Shown piece by piece: positions 1 through 8,543 of a stretch of DNA of 17,245 nt. Made by a program: the position numbers and the translations under genes. Under the pieces are notes generated by a model. It was not told the DNA's origin. It saw only the letters and a list, made by a program, of their open reading frames with translations, and did no database searches. Each line of letters starts with the position of its first letter. The stretch's first letter is position 1. The DNA lies in NCBI GenBank assembly GCA_035760865.1, contig DASTSE010000428.1:1-17245 (forward strand), given 5' to 3'. Origin of the DNA: Dokdonella_A sp035760865 (GTDB lineage Bacteria; Pseudomonadota; Gammaproteobacteria; Xanthomonadales; Rhodanobacteraceae).

Positions 1-2331
1 ACCGTGTTGCTCGACCCGCCCGTGACCGCGCCCGCGCGCAGCGCGCCGGCCGCCGTCGCCGCGTCACCCGCAGCGCCGGTGAGCAAACCCGCGGCGCCGC
101 GGCGCGACCCCGAGAAGGTCGTCGCGGCGGAAAAACCCGCCGCGCCCGCGCCGGCGCGCGAGCGGCCGGTGTCACCCGCGGGCGAGCCGCGCAAGGTGCT
201 CGAGGGCGAATACGGGCCGGTCAAGGAAGGCGAAACGCTGTCCGGCATCGCGCGCGCGGCGCGCCCCGATGGCAGCAGTGCGAACCTCGACCAGATGATG
301 CTCGCGCTCCTCAAGAACAATCCGAACGCGTTCGACAAGGACAACATCAACGCGCTCAAGCGCGGCGCGATCCTGCGCATTCCGAGCGCCGACGAGGCGA
401 AGGCGATCGGTTCCGCGAGCGAAGCCGCGGCCCAGGTGCGAGCGCAGTTCGAGGACTGGCGTGGTGGCCGCGCGACGCCGACGCGCGTCGCCTCGACGAC
501 CGAAGCGCCGGCCGTGGCGGCACCGAAGGAGCCGAAGGAATCCAAGCCCGCGAAGGCGGCTACCGCCGGCACGGAAGCGAAGAGCCCGAGCGAACGCCTC
601 GAGCTCGTGCCGCCGAAGTCGGGCAAGGGCAGCCTGGCGATGGCGGACCAGCCCGGTACGGGCAGTGGTTCGGCCGCCGCGGCGGAAGCCAAGCGCGAAC
701 TCGCGCGGACGAAGGAGGCGCTGACCGCACGCGAGCAGGAAGCGTCCGAGCTGAAGTCGCGCGTGAAGGAACTCGAGGATCTCAAGGGCAAGAACGATCG
801 CCTGATCAGCCTCAAGGATTCCGAGATCGCCGACCTGCAGCAGAAGCTCAAGGAACTGCAGGCGAAGGCCGACGCGGCCGCCAAGGCAGCCGGCAAGCCG
901 GCGACGGCCGCCACCGCGACGCCACCGCCGCCGGTCGCGGCCGCGACGCCGCCGGCGACGACCGCGAAGGAAACCGCGATCGACAAGAAGGACATCTGGG
1001 GCGATGCCGGCAAGGCGACCACGCCCGCGAGCGAAGCGACCAAGGCCGCATCGCCCGCGACCGCGCCGCCGACCGCGACGCCTCCAGCGCCGGGCTCGAC
1101 GACGACCGCCACGGCACCGGCCGCGACGTCCCCGGCGAGCGGCACGACCGCGCCGGCGACGACTCCGGGCATGTCCGCGACGGGCCCGTCGGCAACGCCG
1201 TCGCCGACTGCCACGCCGTCGCCGTCGACCGAAGCGACGACCACCACGCCCCCGGCCACGACCTCGCCGTCGGCTTCGAGCACGTCGACGGGCGCGACCG
1301 TGACGCCGTTGCCGGCGACCCCGCCGACCCAGGTGACGAGCGGAACCGCGGCCAAGCCCTCGCCGGCGACGACCGTGAAGAAGCCGGCACCTGCACCTGC
1401 GCCGCAGCCTGCCTGGTACGACGCGCCGTGGGTGAAGCCCGCCGCGCTCGGTGGGGGCGTCCTGCTCGTCCTGCTCGGCCTGTTCGGCATGCGCAAGCGC
1501 AACGCGGCGCCGGCGGCAGCCGGCGGCACGCGGCCGTCGATCGCCGACGCATTCGGCGAATCGCCGGTCGGTGGTGGAGCGACCAGTGACGTCATGGAAG
1601 CCGAGGCGGCTGCGCTGCGCGAGCAGATCGCACGGGAGCCGGGCAACGTCGGCCTCTATCTGGAATTGCTGAGCCTCTACTACGCCGAACGCGATGTCGC
1701 GAAGTTCGAGGACACCGCGGCGCAGATGCACGCCTACGTGACCGATCCGAGCCAGCCCGAATGGCAGGAAGCGCAGGCGATGGGGCAGGAACTCGCGCCG
1801 CACAACCCGCTGTTCGCACCCGCCGACGCCTATGATGCGGGCGCCGCCTTCGCCGACACGGCGGAACGGCCGGTGCTCGACACGGACGACTTCGGCTTCG
1901 ATCACGCGCACGTGCCGGCCACGCCGCAACCGGCGATGGGCGCCCACGCGGACATGGACGACTATGGCTTCGGGCTGGCCGAGGCGCCGGTTCCGACGCC
2001 GGCTCCGGCTCCGACGCACACGCCGCCGCCACCGGCCGCCGACGCGTTCACGTTCGACGACCTGCCGCCGCTGGAAGCCCCGGTGGCGAGGGCGACGCCC
2101 GCCCCGGCCATGCCTGCTGCGAAGGAGCCCGCACCCGCGATGAAGGAAGCCAGCCTGGACGACGATTTCTTCGCAGGCGAGGATGCGGTCGGCACCAAGC
2201 TCGATCTCGCCAAGGCCTACATGGACATGGGCGACCCCGACGGCGCGCGCTCGATGCTCGAGGAGGTCGTCGCCGAAGGCAACGACGTGCAGAAGGCGGA
2301 GGCGCATCGCCTGATCTCGGAGCTGCGCTAG
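1..2331 (+). CDS. fimV: FimV-like polar scaffold protein, 5' end cut by the window
   Basis: The reading frame is open from base 1, so the true start and any signal peptide lie upstream. Numbering from the GTG at base 4, a LysM peptidoglycan-binding domain covers about residues 70-128. A Lys/Glu-rich coiled coil follows at about 224-298, then a long Ala/Pro/Thr-rich linker. One membrane segment lies near 480-497 and is followed by a basic stop-transfer stretch. The cytoplasmic part is acidic and low in complexity. It ends in the FimV C-terminal TPR-like module (about 730-775, including KLDLAKAYMDMGD), the most diagnostic part. In Pseudomonas, FimV organises the cell pole for type IV pili and twitching; that role here is inferred from architecture. 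The position just before truA is the usual one in related bacteria. The Ala/Pro/Thr linker produces long spurious open frames on the opposite strand. Confidence 0.93.
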   Translation, partial: TVLLDPPVTAPARSAPAAVAASPAAPVSKPAAPRRDPEKVVAAEKPAAPAPARERPVSPAGEPRKVLEGEYGPVKEGETLSGIARAARPDGSSANLDQMMLALLKNNPNAFDKDNINALKRGAILRIPSADEAKAIGSASEAAAQVRAQFEDWRGGRATPTRVASTTEAPAVAAPKEPKESKPAKAATAGTEAKSPSERLELVPPKSGKGSLAMADQPGTGSGSAAAAEAKRELARTKEALTAREQEASELKSRVKELEDLKGKNDRLISLKDSEIADLQQKLKELQAKADAAAKAAGKPATAATATPPPPVAAATPPATTAKETAIDKKDIWGDAGKATTPASEATKAASPATAPPTATPPAPGSTTTATAPAATSPASGTTAPATTPGMSATGPSATPSPTATPSPSTEATTTTPPATTSPSASSTSTGATVTPLPATPPTQVTSGTAAKPSPATTVKKPAPAPAPQPAWYDAPWVKPAALGGGVLLVLLGLFGMRKRNAAPAAAGGTRPSIADAFGESPVGGGATSDVMEAEAAALREQIAREPGNVGLYLELLSLYYAERDVAKFEDTAAQMHAYVTDPSQPEWQEAQAMGQELAPHNPLFAPADAYDAGAAFADTAERPVLDTDDFGFDHAHVPATPQPAMGAHADMDDYGFGLAEAPVPTPAPAPTHTPPPPAADAFTFDDLPPLEAPVARATPAPAMPAAKEPAPAMKEASLDDDFFAGEDAVGTKLDLAKAYMDMGDPDGARSMLEEVVAEGNDVQKAEAHRLISELR

Positions 2332-2409
2332 TCCGCCGGGCGGCAAGCCGCGTCGCGTCGCGACTGCGCGGGCGCGGCCGGTCGAGTCGGCGCCAATCAC
2401 GCTGCAAGG

Positions 2410-2439
2410 AAGGGAGTCGGCGATGCCGACTCCCTTTTT
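2410..2439 (+). terminator. Intrinsic terminator after fimV
   Basis: A perfect stem pairs AAGGGAGTCGGC (2410-2421) with GCCGACTCCCTT (2425-2436) across the three-base loop GAT, and a run of five T follows at 2435-2439. It lies 78 bases after the fimV stop. The AAGGGAG in the left arm looks like a ribosome-binding site for an ATG at 2423. That ATG sits in the hairpin loop and is not a credible start. Confidence 0.9.
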
Positions 2440-2467
2440 CATGTCCGCGTCGACAGCGCATCGCTTA

Positions 2468-2515
2468 CGATTCCCGATTCCCGATTCCCGATTCCCGATT
2501 CCCGATTCCCGATCC
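2468..2515. repeat. CGATTCC heptamer tandem array next to the truA start
   Basis: Six perfect head-to-tail copies of CGATTCC occupy 2468-2509, followed by a shortened copy CGATCC at 2510-2515. The next base is the A of the truA ATG. The array fills the whole region where a ribosome-binding site would sit and has no purine-rich motif on the plus strand. A 7-bp unit is not a multiple of three, so copy changes would be expected in non-coding DNA. I recall similar GGAATCG/CGATTCC arrays from Xanthomonadales genomes but cannot check that here. Confidence 0.95.
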
Positions 2516-3283
2516 ATGCGCCTTGCACTCGGCATCGAATACGACGGCACCGACTTTTCCGGCTGGCAGCGCCTCTCGCACGAGCGCAGCGTGCAGGCCG
2601 AGATCGAGGCTGCGCTCGCGTTCGTCGCCGCGCATCCGGTCGAGGTCACCTGTGCCGGGCGCACCGATGCCGGCGTGCACGCGCGTTGCCAGGTCGTGCA
2701 TTTCGACAGCGATGCGACGCGCAGCGCGCGCGCGTGGGTACTCGGCGCGAACTCGCGCCTCGCTCGCGACGTCGCGGTGCTGTGGGCGCGGCCGGTCGCC
2801 GATGGATTCCATGCGCGCTTCGGCGCGCGCGCACGGCGCTATCGCTACACGATCCTCAACCGTCCCGTGCGCGCCGCGCTCGCGGCGCGCTTCGTGACCT
2901 GGGAGCGCGTTCCGCTCGACGTCGAAGCGATGCATCGCGCAGCGCAGGTGCTCGTCGGCGAACACGATTTCAGTGCGTTCCGCACCGTCGCGTGCCAGGC
3001 GAACTCGCCGATGCGCTGCGTGCACGCGATCGACGTCGCTCGGTGCGGCGACGAAGTCGCGATCGAGATCCAGGCGAACGCGATCCTGCACCACATGGTG
3101 CGCAACATCGTCGGCGCGCTGCTGCCGATCGGCCGCGGCGAGCGCACGCAGGCGTGGCTGGCCGAACTCCTGCACGGGCGCGATCGCCGCGTCGCGGGAC
3201 CGACCGCACCGGCGTCGGGACTCACGTTCCTCGCGCCGCGCTATCCCGTCGAATGGAATCTCCCGCCCGAGGTGACGCTGTGA
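2516..3283 (+). CDS. truA: tRNA pseudouridine(38-40) synthase TruA
   Basis: The enzyme isomerises uridines 38, 39 and 40 in tRNA anticodon arms to pseudouridine, in the cytoplasm. The 255-residue length fits the family. The family opening MRLALGIEYDGTDFSGWQ is followed by the active-site motif GRTDAGVHA, in which Asp51 is the expected catalytic residue. Later family stretches include RYRYTILNR and the HHMVRNIVGAL segment. I chose the ATG at 2516 because homologues begin there. The in-frame ATG at 2423 lies in the fimV terminator loop and would add residues encoded by the heptamer array. No Shine-Dalgarno sequence is visible before 2516. The stop codon overlaps the trpF GTG start, so the two genes are probably co-transcribed and translationally coupled. 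Confidence 0.96.
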   Translation: MRLALGIEYDGTDFSGWQRLSHERSVQAEIEAALAFVAAHPVEVTCAGRTDAGVHARCQVVHFDSDATRSARAWVLGANSRLARDVAVLWARPVADGFHARFGARARRYRYTILNRPVRAALAARFVTWERVPLDVEAMHRAAQVLVGEHDFSAFRTVACQANSPMRCVHAIDVARCGDEVAIEIQANAILHHMVRNIVGALLPIGRGERTQAWLAELLHGRDRRVAGPTAPASGLTFLAPRYPVEWNLPPEVTL

Positions 3284-3912
3284 GCACGCGCATCAAGTTC
3301 TGTGGCATCACGCGTCCGCAGGATGCGCGGCTTGCGGTCGACCTCGGCGTCGACGCGATCGGTCTCGTCTTCACGCGGCGCAGCCAGCGCTTCATCGGCA
3401 TCACGCAGGCACGCGAGATCCGTCGCCAGCTGCCGCCGTTCACGGCCGCGGTCGCGCTGTTCATGGACGACGATCCCGGCTGGATCGAGGAAGTCATTGC
3501 CGGCGTGCAGCCCGACCTGCTGCAATTCCACGGCGCCGAACCCGGCTCGTTCGCCGCGAGCTTCTCGCGACCGTACATCAAGGCGGTGCCGATGGCGTCG
3601 GTCGGCGATGCGGTCGCGTACGTGAGCCTGCATCCGGCGGCGAGCGGCTTCCTGCTCGACAGCCATGCGCTCGGCGCGCTCGGCGGCAGCGGGGAGACCT
3701 TCGACTGGAAGCGCGCGCCGCGCCTCGGCCGCTCGACGATCCTCGCCGGAGGATTGAACGCGGACAATGTGGCGCAGGCGATCGCACTCGTGCGACCCTA
3801 TGCGGTCGACGTGTCGAGCGGCATCGAGACCGCCCCCGGCATCAAGGACCCCGCGCGCATGCGCCGCTTCGTCGAAGCGGTGCGCACGGCGGACGCGGGC
3901 ATCGGCAAGTGA
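3280..3912 (+). CDS. trpF: Phosphoribosylanthranilate isomerase TrpF
   Basis: It catalyses the Amadori rearrangement of N-(5'-phosphoribosyl)anthranilate to CdRP in tryptophan synthesis. The 210-residue single-domain beta/alpha barrel shows KFCGITRPQDA with the expected catalytic Cys8, DAIGLVF, LLQFHG, and FLLDSHA with Asp127 as the likely general acid. The phosphate-binding loops ILAGGLNADNV and VDVSSGIETAPGIKD follow. The start is GTG at 3280, overlapping the truA stop in GTGA, with GAGG at 3269-3272 as ribosome-binding site seven bases upstream. It is a stand-alone TrpF, not fused to TrpC as in Escherichia coli. It lies seven bases before trpB, forming a trpFBA unit without the other trp genes in view. 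Confidence 0.96.
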   Translation: MSTRIKFCGITRPQDARLAVDLGVDAIGLVFTRRSQRFIGITQAREIRRQLPPFTAAVALFMDDDPGWIEEVIAGVQPDLLQFHGAEPGSFAASFSRPYIKAVPMASVGDAVAYVSLHPAASGFLLDSHALGALGGSGETFDWKRAPRLGRSTILAGGLNADNVAQAIALVRPYAVDVSSGIETAPGIKDPARMRRFVEAVRTADAGIGK

Positions 3913-3919
3913 GAACCAG

Positions 3920-5127
<1,208 letters not shown>

Positions 5128-5131
<4 letters not shown>

Positions 5132-5952
5132 CGCGCATCGAGCGACGGTTCGCCGACCTCGCCGCGCGCGGGCGCACGGGGCTCATCCCGTTCTTCACCG
5201 CGGGCGATCCGTCGGTCGAGGCGGTCGTGCCGGTCATGCACGCGCTGGCCGAGGCGGGCGCCGACCTCATCGAATTGGGCGTGCCGTTCTCGGATCCGAG
5301 GGCGGATGGGCCGGTGATCCAGCACGCGAGCGAACGCGCGCTCGCGAAGGGCATGGGCATCGCACGCATCCTGGAGCACGTGCGCGAGTTCCGCGCGCGC
5401 GACGCCACGACGCCGGTCGTGCTCATGGGTTATCTCAATCCGGTCGAGATCCACGGCGCCGCACGCTTCGGTGCGGAGGCGGCCGCGGCGGGCGTCGACG
5501 GCGTGTTGCTCGTCGACTGCCCGGTCGAGGAATTCGCCGCGGCCGCGCCCTTGCGCGAAGCGGGCCTGACCCAGATCCTGCTCGCGGCGCCGACGACCAC
5601 CGACGCGCGGCTGGCCGACGTCTGCGCCGCGGCGAGCGGTTTCCTATACTACGTGTCCTTCGCGGGCATCACGGGCGCGGATCGGCTCAGTACCGGCGAC
5701 GTGCGCGAACGCGTCGCGGCGATCCGGCGCCAGGCGAGCACGCCCGTCGCGGTCGGCTTCGGCGTGCGCGACGCGGCGTCGGCCGCGGCGATCGGCGAGT
5801 TCGCCGATGCGGTCGTGATCGGCAGCGCGCTGGTCGAGCGGCTCGCCGGTGCGGCGGATGCGCACGAGGCGGCCGAACGCGCACGCGCGTTCCTCGCCCC
5901 GATCCGCACCGCCCTCGACGTCAATCGAAGTCCGGCACGGATGCCGGTCTGA
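5128..5952 (+). CDS. trpA: Tryptophan synthase alpha subunit TrpA
   Basis: It cleaves indole-3-glycerol phosphate to indole and glyceraldehyde-3-phosphate and passes indole to TrpB. The 274-residue barrel carries PFFTAGDP, then LIELGVPFSDPRADGP with catalytic Glu49 and Asp60 at the same numbers as in the E. coli protein. VLMGYLNP and the phosphate-binding VGFGVRDA follow. The start is GTG at 5128, overlapping the trpB stop as GTGA, with GAGGGG at 5113-5118 as ribosome-binding site; this arrangement implies translational coupling to trpB. Thirty-seven bases separate it from accD, with no terminator between, so accD is probably in the same transcript. Confidence 0.96.
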
Positions 5953-5957
5953 TCTTC

Positions 5958-5983
5958 GTCGTCAGGGAGGACGACCGAGGAAA
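5958..5983 (+). promoter_or_regulatory. Small hairpin and ribosome-binding site ahead of accD
   Basis: GTCGTC (5958-5963) pairs with GACGAC (5970-5975) across a six-base purine loop, AGGGAG. The stem ends one base before the accD ribosome-binding site GAGGAAA (5977-5983), seven bases before the ATG. The hairpin is short and may be chance in GC-rich DNA. The ribosome-binding site itself is clear. Confidence 0.45.
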
Positions 5984-5989
5984 CAAACG

Positions 5990-6853
5990 ATGAACTGGTT
6001 GCAGAAATTGGTCGGCCCGCGCGCGCGCGCTTCGACGACGGGGAAGGGCAAGGTGCCCGAGGGCCTGTGGGAGAAGTGCGACGGTTGCGGCGCCGTGCTG
6101 TACAAGCCCGAGCTCGAGGCGTCGCTCATGGTGTGCCCCAAGTGCGGCCACCACCATGCGATCCGCGCGCGCGCGCGCCTCGCCGCGTTCTTCGACGCAG
6201 GCAGCACGCAGGAGCTCGACGCGGGGCTCGAGCCGGCCGATCCGCTGAAGTTCCGAGACTCGAAGAAGTACAAGGACCGCATCGCCGCCGCGCAGAAGCA
6301 GACCGGCGAGAAGGACGCGCTCGTCTCGATGCGCGGCACCCTCAAGGGCAATCCGCTCGCGGCCTGCGCATTCGAGTTTTCCTACATGGGTGGCTCGATG
6401 GGTTCGGTCGTCGGCGAGAAGTTCACGCGCGCGGCCGAGCTCGCGCTCGCCGAGCGCATGCCGCTCGTCTGCTTCGCCGCGACCGGCGGCGCGCGCATGC
6501 AGGAAGGCCTGTTCTCGCTCATGCAGATGGCGAAGACGTCGGCCGCACTCGCGCGCATGCGCGATGCGGGCGTGCCGTTCATCTCGGTCCTCACGCACCC
6601 GACCACGGGCGGCGTCTCGGCGAGCCTCGGCATGCTCGGCGACGTCAACGTCGGCGAACCGAAGGCGCTGATCGGCTTCGCCGGCCCGCGCGTGATCGAG
6701 CAGACCGTTCGCGAGACGCTGCCCGAAGGCTTCCAGCGATCGGAGTTCCTGCTCGACCATGGCGCGATCGACCTCATCGTCGACCGCCGCGAGATGCGCG
6801 ACAAGCTCGCCGCGGTGCTCGCGCTGCTGATGCGCCAGCCGAAGGCCGCATGA
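5990..6853 (+). CDS. accD: Acetyl-CoA carboxylase carboxyltransferase subunit beta AccD
   Basis: With AccA it forms the carboxyltransferase that moves the carboxyl group from biotin to acetyl-CoA, the committed step of fatty-acid synthesis. The 287 residues start MNWLQKLVGP. A Cys4 zinc ribbon follows (Cys30, Cys33, Cys49, Cys52, spacing C-x2-C-x15-C-x2-C). The crotonase-like domain has ATGGARMQEG (about 164-173) and LTHPTTGGVSASLGMLGD, which form the oxyanion and CoA-binding region. The ATG at 5990 has a good GAGGAAA ribosome-binding site. It closes the truA-trp block. In many relatives folC comes next; here the stop overlaps the start of a secreted hydrolase gene instead. Confidence 0.96.
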   Translation: MNWLQKLVGPRARASTTGKGKVPEGLWEKCDGCGAVLYKPELEASLMVCPKCGHHHAIRARARLAAFFDAGSTQELDAGLEPADPLKFRDSKKYKDRIAAAQKQTGEKDALVSMRGTLKGNPLAACAFEFSYMGGSMGSVVGEKFTRAAELALAERMPLVCFAATGGARMQEGLFSLMQMAKTSAALARMRDAGVPFISVLTHPTTGGVSASLGMLGDVNVGEPKALIGFAGPRVIEQTVRETLPEGFQRSEFLLDHGAIDLIVDRREMRDKLAAVLALLMRQPKAA

Positions 6854-7650
6854 GGATGCGCGTGGCTTCGGCCGCGCGCGCGCTGCTGGTCGCACTGTTC
6901 GCGGGCCCGCTCGTCGCCGCGAATGCAGCGGTCGAGCCGGCCGCGCAGCGCGTCCTGTTCGTCGGCAACAGCCTCGTCTACTACAACGACCTGCCGCGCA
7001 TGACCGCGGCGCTCGCCGCGGTCGGCTCCGGGCGGCTCGAGGTGGAGATGATCGCGGGCGCCGGCACGACGATGCGCGAGCACCTCGATCGCGGCGTCTT
7101 GCAGCGGGAACTCGCGCGCACGCATTACGACTCGGTCGTGCTGCAGGACCGCGGCGGGTATCCGCTGCGCGCGCGCGACGATCGCGACTGCGCCGGCTCC
7201 GTCGCGGCGATGTGCGAAGCGACCGCGCTCGTGCGCCACGCGGGTGCGCGGCCGATCTGGTTCGGGACCTGGCAAGGCATCGCCGAGGCGCAGGCCGCGC
7301 TGAGCAGACGCGGTGCGCGCGCGGCGAAGGAGTGCGATGCCGCCTTCGCCGATGTCGGCGCAGCGATGCAGCGCTTCCTCGCACGCAGCGGCATGCGCCC
7401 GTGGCTCGAGGACGGCCACCCCGACGCGCGCGGCTCCTGGGTCGCTGCGGCCGTACTCGCGCGCGCGATCACGAACGAGCGCGCGCACGTCCCGGATGCG
7501 CTGCCGGACCCCTGCCGCGTGCGCTGGCAGGATGCGCATCCGGACGAACGCAGCCTCGCATCGCTGCAGTCCGCGCCCGCGCAGGACTGCACGCCGCCGC
7601 CGTTGGCGATCCTGCGCGGCGCGGTGGATGCGGCGAACCGATTGCGCTGA
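6850..7650 (+). CDS. Exported SGNH/GDSL-like hydrolase
   Basis: This 266-residue protein begins with a probable Sec signal peptide: basic start MRMRVASAAR, a hydrophobic core, and a likely cut after ANA near residue 26. The mature part opens with VLFVGNSLVYYNDLP, the block-I form (GNS, Ser41) seen in SGNH-hydrolase-like proteins. VVLQDRGG at about 96-103 follows a predicted strand. EDGHPDARGSW near 187-197 supplies an Asp188/His190 pair fitting the C-terminal catalytic block. The expected reaction is hydrolysis of an ester, on an unknown envelope or extracellular substrate. A first ATG at 6850 overlaps the accD stop as ATGA; a second in-frame ATG lies at 6856. Cysteines at 114, 122, 162 and further along could form disulfides. 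The fold assignment is fairly secure; the substrate is not known. Confidence 0.78.
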   Translation: MRMRVASAARALLVALFAGPLVAANAAVEPAAQRVLFVGNSLVYYNDLPRMTAALAAVGSGRLEVEMIAGAGTTMREHLDRGVLQRELARTHYDSVVLQDRGGYPLRARDDRDCAGSVAAMCEATALVRHAGARPIWFGTWQGIAEAQAALSRRGARAAKECDAAFADVGAAMQRFLARSGMRPWLEDGHPDARGSWVAAAVLARAITNERAHVPDALPDPCRVRWQDAHPDERSLASLQSAPAQDCTPPPLAILRGAVDAANRLR

Positions 7651-7668
7651 CGCGCCGACCACGTCGCC

Positions 7669-8034
7669 TCAGGTCGACGACAGCACGAAGGTGTTGCCTT
7701 CGGAATCCTTGAACTTCGCGAACATTCCCCACGGCTGGCGCGTCGGCGGCTCGAGGAACTCGACGCCGCGACGCTCGAGCTGGCGGAAGGTCGCTTCGAC
7801 GTCGTCGCAGGCGAGCGAGCCGTTGAAGAACGTGCCGATGCGATCTTCATGGCCGGGTGGCGTGAACAGCACGAGGCGAGTCGTCGAGTGCGCGATGCGC
7901 AACTCGATCCAGCGCAGGCCGGGTCCCATCGGCTGGTCCGTGGCGATCGCGAAGCCGAGCTTCTCGGTGTAGAACGCGAGCGCGCGCTCCTGGTCGCGTA
8001 CCGGCACGCCGACGAACTTCACATGGGTGATCAT
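7669..8034 (-). CDS. VOC-superfamily (glyoxalase-fold) protein
   Basis: The 121-residue protein has the paired beta-alpha-beta-beta-beta layout of single VOC modules. It shows HVKFVGVPVRDQERALAFY then EKLGFAI in the first half, and FNGSLACDDVEATFRQLERRGVEF then FKDSEGNTFVL in the second. His4 and the glutamate in RWIEL are candidate metal ligands, and the glutamate in DSEGN is a third. VOC members include glyoxalases, dioxygenases and antibiotic-binding proteins; no specific reaction can be read here. The ATG at 8034 is preceded by GAGGAA, a good ribosome-binding site. It converges on the hydrolase gene with only 18 bases between stops and diverges from the small winged-helix gene, which could regulate it. 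Confidence 0.88.
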   Translation of the reverse strand: MITHVKFVGVPVRDQERALAFYTEKLGFAIATDQPMGPGLRWIELRIAHSTTRLVLFTPPGHEDRIGTFFNGSLACDDVEATFRQLERRGVEFLEPPTRQPWGMFAKFKDSEGNTFVLSST

Positions 8035-8061
8035 TTTCGTTCCTCGTCCGGCGCGTCGTAC

Positions 8062-8090
8062 GCCGCTGCCGCGGATTCTGCCGCAGCGGC
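8062..8090. repeat. 8-bp inverted repeat in the VOC/regulator gap
   Basis: GCCGCTGC at 8062-8069 is the exact reverse complement of GCAGCGGC at 8083-8090, with a 13-base spacer. It lies 28 bases upstream of the VOC start on the minus strand, so it would fold in that mRNA's leader if transcription starts beyond it, or it could be a protein-binding site. GC-rich dyads of this size are common by chance here. Confidence 0.45.
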
Positions 8091-8091
8091 A

Positions 8092-8121
8092 TTGGCTTGC
8101 GTAGCAAGCATTGCTATAGCA
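8092..8121 (+). promoter_or_regulatory. Putative promoter with nested palindromes for the winged-helix gene
   Basis: TTGGCT (8092-8097) and TATAGC (8115-8120) are separated by exactly 17 bases and each match the sigma-70 hexamers at four of six positions, in an unusually A/T-rich patch. The -10 ends ten bases before the ATG, so transcription would begin within a few bases of the start codon. Three palindromes overlap it: GCTTGC-GTA-GCAAGC (8095-8109), TAGCAA-GCA-TTGCTA (8102-8116) and TGCTATAGCA (8112-8121). They are good candidates for a regulator's operator, possibly for the product of the next gene. Confidence 0.5.
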
Positions 8122-8130
8122 TTCATCGCC

Positions 8131-8436
8131 ATGAAGAGACAGACGCTCGACGGTTACGTCATCGACGTGCTCATGCCCGATCTCGTCGGCCACGATCGCA
8201 CGCCGGCGGCCTTCCTCGTCTACCTGTGCCTCGCCTGCGCGGCCGAGCGGAGCGGCTCGGCGTCGGTCGCGATGAGCTTGCAGGATCTGTCCACGCGCAC
8301 GGGCCTGTCCAAGTCGAGCGTGCAAGCCGCCATCCGCCATCTCAAGCGCCGTGCGTTGCTCGACCCGACGGTGGCCGCGACGACGACCCGGCCGGTGCGG
8401 CGGGTCGCCAAACCCTGGCTGCGTCGCGGCGGCTGA
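8131..8436 (+). CDS. Small winged helix-turn-helix protein, likely DNA-binding
   Basis: The 101-residue protein has an N-terminal helical part (MKRQTLDGYVIDVLMPDLVG). A helix-turn-helix follows at about 49-78, SLQDLSTRTGLSKSSVQAAI then RHLKRRALL, where TGLSKSSVQ is the turn and start of the recognition helix. A basic tail ends RRVAKPWLRRGG. The pattern resembles the DNA-binding half of MarR/GntR-type regulators, but there is no effector domain. No Shine-Dalgarno sequence precedes the ATG, and the predicted -10 is only ten bases away, so the mRNA may be leaderless. It diverges from the VOC gene and converges on rapA with 107 bases between. Target genes are unknown; the neighbouring gap is the first place to look. 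Confidence 0.8.
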   Translation: MKRQTLDGYVIDVLMPDLVGHDRTPAAFLVYLCLACAAERSGSASVAMSLQDLSTRTGLSKSSVQAAIRHLKRRALLDPTVAATTTRPVRRVAKPWLRRGG

Positions 8437-8543
8437 GCCGGTTCGGTGTCGCGCCGCGGCCGTCCGCGGGCCGGCCTACCGAGTTTTCGCAGCGGTGTGA
8501 ACGCGTGGGGGACGACACCGTCGGGGCCTGCCCTCCGATGGCG

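Noticed and set aside
172..2664. 830-codon open frame on the minus strand across fimV
   Set aside because: Arg/Gly-rich low-complexity translation opposite a well-supported gene, caused by the GC-rich Ala/Pro/Thr linker; it also runs through the terminator and heptamer array.
6015..6030. CG dinucleotide run near the start of accD
   Set aside because: It encodes the Arg/Ala stretch after the AccD N-terminus and reflects base composition.
8454..8487. CCGCGG-CCGT-CCGCGG stem followed by TTTT, possible terminator for the small regulator gene
   Set aside because: The T run lies 14 bases after the stem, and both arms are self-palindromic GC sequence; too weak to call.
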